A DNA stretch of 64,000 nt, taken from assembly GCA_027886175.1 (NCBI GenBank), contig JAJNNQ010000009.1, positions 16,217,501-16,281,500 on the forward strand. The letters are read 5' to 3'. Positions 1 to 10,400 of this stretch are shown here, piece by piece. The translations under genes and the position numbers were made by a program. This DNA is from Phylloscopus collybita (Eukaryota; Chordata; Aves; Passeriformes; Phylloscopidae). Numbering within the stretch: position 1 is the stretch's first letter; the number at the start of each line of letters is the position of its first letter. A model generated the notes under the pieces. The model was not told where the DNA came from. It did no database searches and saw only the letters and a program-made list of their open reading frames with translations.

Positions 1-545
1 CCATGGTATTTCCCCTCTGTTGCTGTATTTTCTTTTTTTCCTGTCATCTACATTTTCTGGATGCATTTTTAATGTCCTCACCTCCATATTTTAACCTTTC
101 AGGTAATATAGGATTTACAGCAGCAGACAGGGTACAGGCATTCATATGTAAGGAAAGGCACCTCCTGTAATTCCTGATACATAATTGCAGGAAACAGAAA
201 ACTTAATGATATTATCGGACAAGTAGTTTATCATTTGAACCTAAGGGCATTTATAGGCTGCAAGCAGAAAACAGATAAGACAGATTTACAATTGCATTTC
301 TACATCTTAAAACTTTAAAAAACTCTAAGTAGTTATTTATAGGGAATAGCTGTATCTCCTTTAAAAAAATACTTTATTTGGTTCAATCTGTGTTAAATTT
401 ATTTGCCGTATTTCTGTCTGTCATTATAGCTGAGGAAAATACCAGAATATCCATCCTCCCTGAACTGTAGGACAGCTATCAGATAAGGATCAGAACAAAT
501 TCTAAAAAAAAAACCCTCACGAGTTATGATTAACTCTATGTAAAA

Positions 546-676
546 AGAGGACAGGCAAGGGGAAAAAAATACAAGGAAGAGAAAACCATAATCGCCAACT
601 CCCATTCCTATGGGAAGGGAAGGGGAGGAAAAAAACCAAAGAAAAAAAAAAAAAGCAGAACGAACAAGAGACAGAA
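546..676 (+). repeat. Purine-rich tract with poly-A run
   Basis: The + strand is strongly enriched in A and G. It includes a 24-base uninterrupted purine run at 612-635 and a run of 13 A at 642-654. This is low-complexity sequence. It explains the phenylalanine- and serine-rich minus-strand open frames here, which I do not treat as genes. Homopurine tracts of this length can form triplex structures, but no function is implied. Confidence 0.75.
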
Positions 677-3600
677 GTATATGCTGTAAATATAGCATAC
701 ATTTTATTACCGCCTTTGTGCTGCTACACCCCAAGACCTTGCGATTTAGTTGCCTCTTATTTGCCTTTAAACATTAGCAAAAGAGATCTACCATTTTTGA
801 AAGGTAATTATACTGTAATGCAGATGGCAGTAAAACAATTACACAAGATAAGCCCTTGCAACGATCTTTACAAAGCAAACCAAAAGTAGTACTGAATCAT
901 AAAAGACCCAACGTGGAGAAGGCTGCATTGCAGCACTACCACTCTGCTACGAGCTCCCCTGCAAAAGTGGCAGTGCAATATTGCAAACAGCAGAAGAAGC
1001 AGACACAGTGAAGGTTAAGCACTTCGTAAGTTTAAAGGATTCTTAATCCCAGACTAATCCTTTACAGTCTCTATTTGGTGTAGATCCTAAAATACTCCAA
1101 GTGCTACAGAAACGCTTGTTTGGGTGGTTTTTTTTTTTCCTCCAGTACAGAGTTTAACTTTTACACCCTCCTGCTATCTACAAGCTCTGTTGGCACACTG
1201 TCTTTTTAACAGGATTTTTCCTGCCTTCTGAAAGTTGTTGAGACACAGTGAATGCAACTGCTGAAGAATCATTAATTACTATTAATAGATGTCTCTGGAG
1301 ATGAAATGAACTATAACAAGTAGTTTGTTTGACTGTCACATCAATGCACCTAGTATTTTTATGACTTGTTAGTGACTCAGTGGAGATTTCAGATGGCAAA
1401 AGATGCTTTATGAACCCATGCTGATTGAGATTGCCTACCCGTTCCAAACAGATCCTTCTTCTTTTAAACTTTGACCAGCTACTCAACAGATCAGGGCACT
1501 CTCCAGTGATACATCACAGATAGGAGCTAGCATCAGACATGCACAGAAGAGAGGACACAGAAGAGATAGGAGCTGATCTTTGCTATTTTCCAGTGCATAA
1601 AATAACAGCCTATCATCTACCTTTTACAGGTCATTTTTATCAAGTTGCAGGCCAAAATGAAATTTGACCTCCATTTTCCAGCTAACCCAGAGATGATAAA
1701 TTTAATGCAGACAGTGTAAATGAATGGGTCTCTACTAGGGAAAAGTTGAATTGGTGAGAATTATTAGTGGTGAAGTTTTTGCCCCTGTACTTTTCATTTC
1801 ATTTTTCTCTTACAGTTTTTGTCATCCTTTTCCTGTACTTTTCTTACTTTTTCACCACGGTCTGACCCCTTTTCCACCAGGAAGGATAACATTTACTGCA
1901 GCCATGCTCTGGTCACTGCAAGCATTCTTCTTCTTCTAGATAATTAAGAGTGCAGGGCAGCAGGGGGCCAAATCTGCAACCTCACCCAAAGGAGACAAAG
2001 GGACTACTTGTATGTTTCAAGAGAGGCTAAGCCAGGCTAAAGTCAGCAGATACTTATGTAGAGAGCTTTATAGCACCACACTTGTATTATTTCTGGTTTT
2101 CTTGAGGAAAAACAAATGTGCACAAAGTCATGCCCACTGAGGACAGTTTCCTAAACCCACGTGTATCTTTAGTCACACACAGCATCAGGGCTTGGGCTAT
2201 AACCTCTTCAGAGCAATCTACTTTCCATTACACAAAGGTCCCTGGCCAGAAGTGTTGGCTACAACCATGGCTGGGAAAAAACAAAACTTCATCAGTTTGT
2301 AACAGATTGTTTTAAACCCTGACTTGCCTTCCAACAAACAAAGGCTGTTCCACTTTGCCAGCTGAGCGTGAGTCTTTAGGCTGACAGTCCTCTCCCATTA
2401 ATTGCTTTGATGAAGGAAAGAAATGAAGACTAATGGTGGACCTGGCGGACCCATCCACGTGGCTGCAGTTTCTATGCAGTCAGCTGTCCTAGAAAATCTT
2501 ATGATTATCTTGGATACCTCTCTCCATGCTATTTGAAAATAGTGACTTACTGCCAATGTAAATCTGATATTCCCTTGCTTAAGAAAACATGGTTTTATTA
2601 TTAAAGCAAGATGCCTCACTGGAGAAAATTTAGCACCACAGGGAACAGCAATGGACATATTTCATTATTATTATTGTATACAGGGTGCACTGGTTGTAAG
2701 AGGAACATCTGTGCTCCTAATTTTATTATAACTTCCAGTATTTATGATAGCCAGTGAGGCAAGCAGCACACACCATGTGTGCATCTAAAAGATAGGGACA
2801 AGAATGGATACATGACAAACTCCCGAAACTCTGCACAGCTCCACCTTTTTCTCTGTGACAGACAAGGAGTCACTACACATAATGGGGCCATAAAAACCTA
2901 ATGGAAACCACAGCTGAATTCACTGGGCCAAAGACCTTGCATTTCCAATGGTCTCCCCCTCTGGAATTCACCCTCAGTGAGGAGAAGAGATTGAGCACAA
3001 ATACTAAAACTATCAAGACTGCAATTCAAAGCTGGCAGTGGATCTTCTACATCACTAAGTGCTGAACAGTAGAATGGCCCCAGGAGTGTAATCCTGAATT
3101 AAACTACACAAATTCAAGTACCCATAAGCAAAAGATGTATAACTGAAGCAGAGGGAATTAGGACTAGTTCCTTCTCTTGAAGGGACCAGATGCTTTACAG
3201 GCATATTGTAGTACCTCTCTACCACAGTGACAGATGCCTTTGTGATTCCTGTAACTGGTGGCAATGACAGTGATAAAGGTATGCTACTTTTATCCCACTG
3301 GACTGAAAAACATTGTCTTTGAATCTCAAAGTCTGGAAAAAGGGGAGAAAGTTGGATATCAGTTCTGCGACAAGCAAACATATAAAGTAAAACGCCATGG
3401 AAAAAGAACAACATTAAAAAAAATCCTGCCCCACTACTGCAAAAAAATGAGGAGATATTGTGAGATGGAGGGAAAAAAGTCCTGTAAATACAGTTTTAAC
3501 AAGTCCTTGAGGTTGGCCTGTTCCTCCATGTCTTGTCCCAGCAATGTAACATACAGGTTGTTTGCATACCCACTGATCTGAAGCAATTCCTCACTTCTCA

Positions 3601-4575
3601 CATCCCAAAGGAGACAAGGCAAGTCAGAAAAGTTTACATTTTAAACAGCAGTTGGAAAATTCTCCCCGCAAGTACACACTCCATTTATCTGCCACTGAAT
3701 CCCACAGCCTGGGTGCTTACCAGGCACATTGCTAGCTCCCTAATACTCATCCAGAGGATGTCCAGGAGCTGGGATGGATAGAGAGAAGAAGAATGGCTGG
3801 CCAGGCTCCTGTACAAATCCTTGCAGTATCTCCTTTAGCTACTGTCAGAGGCAGTCTGTTGTGCTAGGCAGCCCACATATCTGACCTGTAGAGCATTTCT
3901 CTTGCTCTTATGTAGTACACCAACCTCCCCAGGGAAATTCCCACTGGGTCTTCTAACACAAACACTACACTCACAGGAATATCTTGCAGTCACATATTCA
4001 AGCTTGCAACCTGATTTTCAAAGTGTAATTGTTTGCCTGAGAGCTCCTATATTGCAATTATTCAGATAAAACAGCAGCCAAAGAGAAAGTAGAGCCATAT
4101 TAGAATATAACATTAACTGAGGAAGTGCACCTAGGTAAAGGCATCAGGACTGCTGAAAAGAGGGAGGAGGGCACCCAGGCAAGGACCAAGGCCAAGCCCC
4201 TGTCAGCTGCTGCACTGACACCTCTGTGGTGAGGTCCATGGGGTTACCCCCACTGCAGTAAGAGGGAGACTCTGAGAGTAACTGCTTGTTCCTTTGGAAA
4301 TAAAAAGGGAAAGAACACTGTACACTGGAAAAGAAAAACGGGAAAATCAAGAAATTAAGAGGCAATGTATATGGAAGGAGTTTGTAATAAAGTTGGGTGG
4401 CTCAAATTGTGCTCTGACTGTACCTTTGCTACCAGTGACGGTCCCACAGTGCTGAGGATGAAGTGGGAACAAGGCCACCCCCAAGCAGGTGGGGTCTCTG
4501 CGAGGTGAATGATCCCTGATCAGCAGGGCTGTGCAGGTAAGGGCAGCAGCACAGAGCACTCGTGCTGCCAGAGCT

Positions 4576-4596
4576 CTGCTGCTGCTGCTGCTGCTG
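4576..4596 (+). repeat. (CTG)7 trinucleotide microsatellite
   Basis: Seven uninterrupted CTG units lie in a locally GC-richer stretch. On the + strand they create a leucine run in one open frame that imitates a signal peptide. On the - strand they create glutamine or serine runs. The host open frames show no other protein-like feature, so I call this a microsatellite and not coding sequence. Confidence 0.9.
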
Positions 4597-6214
4597 CCGC
4601 TCCTTCTGCAGGGACACGCAGGCACTGCTGTAATAAGCTATCTTGTCAAAAAGCACTGTTTTGCCAGGACAAGCTATTTCCAGCAGTCCACCCAGGACTG
4701 CTTTACTGTTGCAGTGTGTGGGTATAGCTGTATCAGCAGCCTGCTCTTAATGGAGACAGAGCTTCAAGGCTGCTTTCCACACGGAAAAGGGCAGAACGCA
4801 GGGCAGACGTCTTGCCACTTCACCCCCTCCTAATCCCAGACCCTGTAAAGCAAAGGAACCAGTTTCCCAGTCATTTTCTGATGTTTCTGGCAGAAACAGG
4901 TCATACTAGGCATATGGCTGTACAGACATATGGATCAGGATTTCAGGCGTTCTCTGACACAGAAAGAGAGAGCAGAAAGTGTCAGCACAACATTTAATAC
5001 ATCCGTGGAACTGCATGGTGCAGGACATCACTCAGGAAAAAAAATAGTAAGATGGAAAGCTGATGTCTTTCAATACAGATTGATTTGAGGAGGATCACAG
5101 AGGGCACATCAAAACTGCAGAGTTGTTTCACAGCTGCAAAGATAAAGACTGGAGAATAACAAAGCTGCTGGCCTTCACCATTGCTGGTTAAAATCCACCA
5201 TTGCAGAGAAGGCAAGTGACTGTTCCTCTGTTTCCATTTGTGTATTTAAATTTTTTTAAAAAATGCATTCTAGATATGTGTTACACTACAAGCTTTACTA
5301 AGAGCAATTCCATAGATCTAAAAAGCTGCATTGAACACGGTGGACATACGTACAGTATGTCCAACACCTTTTCTCAAGCAGACTTGCCCAGTCATCTGCC
5401 TAATACAGCCCTGCAATCCAACTGCAACAAACAATATGAAGATAAAATTAGCCAAGATCTCTGTATTGTATGATCCATCAGAAGTCTTCTATCATCACAG
5501 AACAGCTGGAACAATTTGAGTCTAAGAGCTTCAGCAACAGCCTACAGCCTTGCTTATATCAGGATTTTCCAATGCAGACTAGATCAAAACCTTCTGATCT
5601 GGGCATTTTAAAAATATTTCTGAACAGAGAAGTTGCAAACATAGTTTCCTGCACCCATTAAGAGAAGGAAATAAATACATTATTCCATGTTCTTTACCTT
5701 CTATGGTCTTTATGGAGAAATTTCCTCAACAAGTTCAGACACATCTACAAAAGAAGTATTTTGAGATAGAAACTGAAAGAAAAGCAGGTTAACACCTCCC
5801 TTTGAATTTTTACAGATCATGCAGATGCTAATACCCACTTATTCCAGTTCCAAGCATTTCTAGTATTAAAAAAATACCTTTTTTTTTCACCTGCCAGTAT
5901 TTTGCAGGTAAGAAGGGGCATCGGCTGAACCTCTGCAAAACACTGCCCAAGAGGCACTGAGCAGACTGAGCTGTGCTTTTTCAAGCTCAGATTGGCATTG
6001 CCCCAGAGCAGCTGTGGTACAGGGGCTTCTGCTGGCCTCCCAGACAGTCCCCACAGATATTTGCTGTCCAGAACTAGTACGTGTTAAAAAATACTCGTCA
6101 GGTCAGGCAAAATCCCCAGGAAATTTTGAGGTTGGCTCCTAAAAGGGCAATTAGACAACTTTGTAAGTGTAGAATCAAGTAAGATCAAGACTTGGAGAGA
6201 AACAGCAGGAAACA

Positions 6215-6330
6215 AGTGACTGATCCTGCTGGGGGCTAAAGTGCCCTCTAAACTTAACAACTTCCAAAGGATTGGCACGTTGCAAGAAGGGTATCACTTC
6301 ACAAGATCACCCTCCCCAGCAGGATTTGTG
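6215..6330. repeat. Decayed palindromic 3' tail of an old CR1/L3-like element
   Basis: Two perfect 12-base arms (6223-6234, ATCCTGCTGGGG; 6314-6325, its reverse complement) flank a 79-base spacer. A 'cctgatcctgctggg...ctgagcgccctc' phrase followed by its inverse is, from memory, typical of old CR1/L3-type repeat tails common in amniote genomes. The left arm here is followed by a similar 'gtgccctcta' segment. The assignment to a family is an inference from phrase similarity. The inverted repeat itself is directly visible. Confidence 0.45.
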
Positions 6331-7124
6331 GGTGCTACTATTCTTGGCACTCTCATGGCTTCATGTATAATTTTGTTTAAGTACATTAACCTTGTTGTGG
6401 CTGAATTCACCCTCTATGCTTTTCCCTCCCTCTCCCTCAAAGAGCCTTCTGATCTTTGGAAAAGTCAATATGGGTTGTAAGATATCTCATTATCACTGGA
6501 TGAAAAATGGAGGGCATGATTCTGCCATCCCTCCTCCTTCAAGCATCCCCAGTTCTTTCAGCTGTGTTAGTAAATGCTACTGGCCAAGAATAAAATGTTA
6601 CAAGGTAGGACCTTTAGCAGAGGGGAAAAAAGGATATTAAATGTCAGTGCTAGAAACTTCCCCCATCTTAAAGAAGCGAGGAATATTTAAAAATGGAATT
6701 GTGCATTGAGTACACAATTCTTAAAAATATCTAGAAGTCACATTCCCATTAAAATACTGCAACACACACAGAGAGACAAAAAAATTGCTCTCTGTTAGAA
6801 AGAATGCTCTTCAGGCAATAAAATCAAGGCTCCAACATTAAGCAATGAAAGAATTATGGTTGCTGATGCAAACTTAATTTGGTATCCTTTGCGTATACAT
6901 TATCATACACTCTAATTTTGTTAACATTTTTTTAAGTGCACTTCTCCTTCACAGCACAGGATGGATGGTGTTGAATTAATAAAGCAAGTATTCAATATTT
7001 TGTCTTATCATTGTTCAGGGTATGGCCTTATGGCTTGTTTCCTGCTAACTATTCAAATAGTGCTCTGAAGACAAAATTATTAATTTCCTTATGGGCTTTT
7101 CTATAGCACTCATCACTAAAATAA

Positions 7125-7255
7125 CTGAGGGTTTCACAGCCACTTCACTAATCTTCACCAAATCCCTGAGAGTTGAGGGAAGTATTATTCTGTTTTATAC
7201 ACTGGGAGCTTAGGCGCAGATAAATTAAAAGCAGACATACCCACTAATTTAGGAA
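7125..7255 (-). repeat. MIR-like ancient SINE remnant, minus orientation
   Basis: The order of short matches follows the reverse complement of the MIR consensus: a 'tcttcaccaaatccctgagag' segment corresponding to the region reading 'caacaaccctatgag', then 'gtattattctgttttatac' (consensus region 'attattatccccattttac'), then an 'actgggagcttaggcgcag' segment (consensus 'gaggaaactgaggcacag'), then 'ataaattaaaagcagac'. MIR is a tRNA-derived SINE active early in amniote history, and highly decayed copies persist in birds. The copy is too diverged for any activity. Profile searching with a repeat library would decide. Confidence 0.55.
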
Positions 7256-8079
7256 AGTCTGCCTTAAGATGTCCAGGCCATGATTTTGCAGAATCTTTAA
7301 CTTTATGCAATGCTTTGTATCTTCAAAGTGTGAGTCTCACTGTTTTCAGTCACAGCTATGCTCTTCTGCAAAACAGGCCTTAGGGCTGAGGTTGGGCTTC
7401 CAGAAAAATGTGAAACATGCAATTAGTGATTGTCTTAAAAAGTCCGATTTAAGGGGCTTAGCATGTCTGAGAAAGCTGTGACAGAAGGAGAGACAGAACC
7501 CAGTTCCAACAGAACCCAGCTCCAGAAGCCCAGTAGCTAAACAGTAGGCTAACCAGCTCCCTACTACCACTGCCATTCACCACCAACCTCCTGTACCTAT
7601 TTCAAGGGACAATAGTCCTGTTCACAGCAACCCTGGCTTGCCCACCTACTTTTATCTGCCCTGCACAATTAATGACTCAAACCGTGGGGAAACAATGTGC
7701 CATTATGGGCACAAGACTATTACAGTGTGTAAGGGGATGATGAGTATGGCATTAATAACTTCGATTGCCATATTTCTTAATAATTCTAAGGCTTATTGTT
7801 TTATTGCAGATTGTAGAGGCATTTTTCTTTATTTGTCCCTCAACAAGCAGAAACAGCGGAACTGTAGCATCACGTGGCTACCCTCCCACTTACTCAATTT
7901 GGGTTTTAAGTGTTAAGTTTTATCACTTAGATTTGTGCAGCTTCTGGAGTAACTGACAGCAATAATATATTATCCTCACTGATGTGGACAAACACTTGAA
8001 AATGGATGACAAATACTCTTACAAGGAGAATTTAGAGGTATTTGGGAACAGCAAAAGACAGATGAGTATGACCTTCCCA

Positions 8080-8765
8080 GTTTCCATTCCTTACGATTCT
8101 CAAAGGGATCCCAGTCCCCTTGCTAGGACTAACTACTCTCTTTGTCCTCGCTTTCCAACTCATAATCTTTTCACATCCAGGTAACTGTCCCTTTCCCTCT
8201 TACTCATCCTTTTTACCTCACCAGACCCTGTTATGTCCTCCCAAGCCACTGTCTCTCCTCTCTCTCTTTTAACACTTATCCCAGTCACAGAATGTCCCTG
8301 TTCCAGCCTCTCACACATTCCTCTCCCATGCTTTTTAACACATTAACAGAACCTCCTTCCTCACATCAGGCCCTAGTCCAAGTGATCTCTTTACCTTCTC
8401 GAGTTTCCTTTTCCAGCCAATTCCAGTCCTGCACAATCCTTCTAGAGAAAATGCAGTTCACCATTTCACCACACAGCCCCACTGGACTATCAATTTGAGT
8501 TTCAGGTGTAACATTTTTTTTAGATACAGGATTTCCCATTCTTGCCCAACACCCCCAGCTATTAGTCTCACTCCTCCAGTTGTTTTTTAGGCTCGTCATC
8601 AAGTCAGTCCCAGCACCCTCCGCCAACTCCATATTACATTTCTCTCTTTTTCTTCCAGCCCCATTCTGCCCAATTCCCTGGCCAGTTATCCTACCTTCCC
8701 ATTTATTCTTCCACCCATTTACTGAGGTCTAGCTTTTCCCTCTTTTGCACTTTCAGTTTTATTTT
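8080..8765 (+). repeat. Pyrimidine-rich (C+T) stretch
   Basis: Line counts show strong strand asymmetry: 45 of 60 bases are C or T at 8161-8220, 45 of 60 at 8221-8280, 41 of 60 at 8281-8340, 48 of 60 at 8641-8700 and 45 of 60 at 8701-8760. Short stretches such as 'ctctcctctctctcttttaa' occur, but no single unit repeats regularly, so it is not an ordinary microsatellite. It may be a degenerated polypyrimidine repeat. Confidence 0.6.
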
Positions 8766-10376
8766 CTGCATTACCTCACATAACCAACTTGTCTTTTTTC
8801 AGCTTTGGAACCGGGGGGCCAGCCAGGATTGGTGCAGCCCTAACTGGTAAAGTCCACCTGAGACCCACTTGTCCTCCACCAGTTCCACATTCACAACACT
8901 CCATGAAGACACAATGGCTTTTGCCAAGCCCAAGCACAGCCACAGAGATTCTACTGTAGTATAAAGAAAACCCTAACAGAATCTTCAAAGGATGCATTCC
9001 AGTCTTTTCCTCCTTCTGGATTCAAAAACTGATTAAAAATGGACTTGATTTCATGAGCACTAAAGGAATATCCTTGATAAAGGAAACTACCTCCCTGTCT
9101 GTTATCAAACCACTGCTCTGAAGCACAAGCTGTTTGTAAAGTCCAAGGTGTTTCTTAAGAAGAGTAGAATAGCATGGTTTTCAGCACTTCAGAAAGTTGT
9201 TCACGTTACACAGTATTTGCAAGGAAATTTTGCCAGAAAGTGTTTTGGTAAAATGGTTGAAGTTTTAAGCAGTGGAAAAAGGGATCGTTTAGGACATACT
9301 ACACAGCCTTAAAAACCACCTGTCCTGTCACGCTCCTGCCCTCCTTAGAATAAATCCAATAACTTTTCATTTCAACCAAGAGAAGCAAAGCCGGGAAAGA
9401 AGCCAGAGAGATACTTTGAGGCAAATAGGGTCAGGAGACCTTATTGGACAAAATCCTCTTTCTTCCATTTTCCTGAAGATGACCTGAAAGTCATCAATGC
9501 TAATTCTGCTCATTCTACCTACAGATGCAAGATGAAAGGCTTCAGCATTTGTTGTTTTGACTAAAGCAATTAACTAATATTCAGGATTCGGCTGCAGCTT
9601 CCATTCAAAAATACATTGCTTAGGGAATTGTGTTTGGCTTGAAGGCAATTCTGTTTCATCAAGGGTACTGTACAAGACACTCCTTAGTAACAACAAACAA
9701 GAATTAAACGTTTTCCTACTTCTGTAGCCCAGCACCTTCCTTTGGGCCTTCGATCATGTTAACAAGTGTTTTGTTTCTGTGGGCTGGAGTTTTTTAAAGC
9801 TTTCCATCATAATTACATTCTAAATGCTACTCCTGTTGCCCTGCCTTGTCACTACTGCCTTGTTATGCCTCAGCTGCTTTTGCTCATGTCAGCCCATGCA
9901 CTTGTGGACACACACACAGTCCACTTCTGCCATACCAGACCAGCAAAACAACACAGAGCCAATTTCATTTCCACTTGGCTACAAACACAATATATATTTT
10001 AAGGAGGTTCTGACTCAGACTATGATAAAAACCTTCTGAAAACTTTCTTTTCCTTGGTTGAAAAAGGGGTCACCACATCCACCAGCTCCTTCCCTCCAGG
10101 TTTTATCACAAGCCTGGCATAAAATAACACCAGACTGTTTAGCCATACCGAACACAGGTAATTCCAAAAGGGCAGCAGGCAATGTGACTTACCCAAAACG
10201 GCCCCCAAGTTTCTCATCTGATCCTCTACCCCAAAGATGCCCACGTTGTACATGCAGACATTTATATCACAGATATGCTGCCAAGTGCTTCTTTTAGACA
10301 CAGTAACATCAAAGACAAGCACTCAGAGAGAAAAAAAAATCTGTTTAGTAACTATTTCCAGTGTTTTTAAAGTCTT

Positions 10377-10400
10377 AAAAAAAAAAAAAAGAAGAAGAAA
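10377..10400 (+). repeat. Poly-A run followed by GAA units
   Basis: Fourteen consecutive A (10377-10390) are followed by gaagaagaaa. This could be the tail of a retrotransposed sequence, but I could not recognise an element or a target-site duplication next to it. I therefore list it only as simple sequence. Confidence 0.8.

Larger units (their letters stand above)
1..7120. other. Non-coding region with no recognised gene (left end)
   Basis: No exon, RNA gene or young transposon was recognised. Open frames are at most about 120 codons, overlap on both strands and match no family I know. The stretch contains a purine-rich tract near 0.6 kb, a (CTG)7 run near 4.6 kb and an old inverted-repeat tail near 6.2 kb, each listed separately. 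The remainder is AT-rich single-copy-looking sequence. Weakly conserved exons or enhancers could be missed without alignment to other birds. Confidence 0.6.

Noticed and set aside
4531..4833. A + frame with a seven-leucine run that looks like a secreted protein with a signal peptide
   Set aside because: The leucines come from the (CTG)7 microsatellite. The rest has no domain and an equally open frame exists on the opposite strand.
8286..8320. 'cacagaatgtccctgttcca' resembles part of a minus-strand CR1 3' end
   Set aside because: The order of phrases does not continue as in CR1, and the match can be explained by the pyrimidine-rich composition.
10187..10300. Fragment of a short-chain dehydrogenase (reading 'YNVGIFG' as the family's 'NNAGIF' motif)
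   Set aside because: Only a few residues match, the catalytic Tyr-x-x-x-Lys part is absent, and nothing else nearby supports it. It is kept only as an unassigned possible exon.
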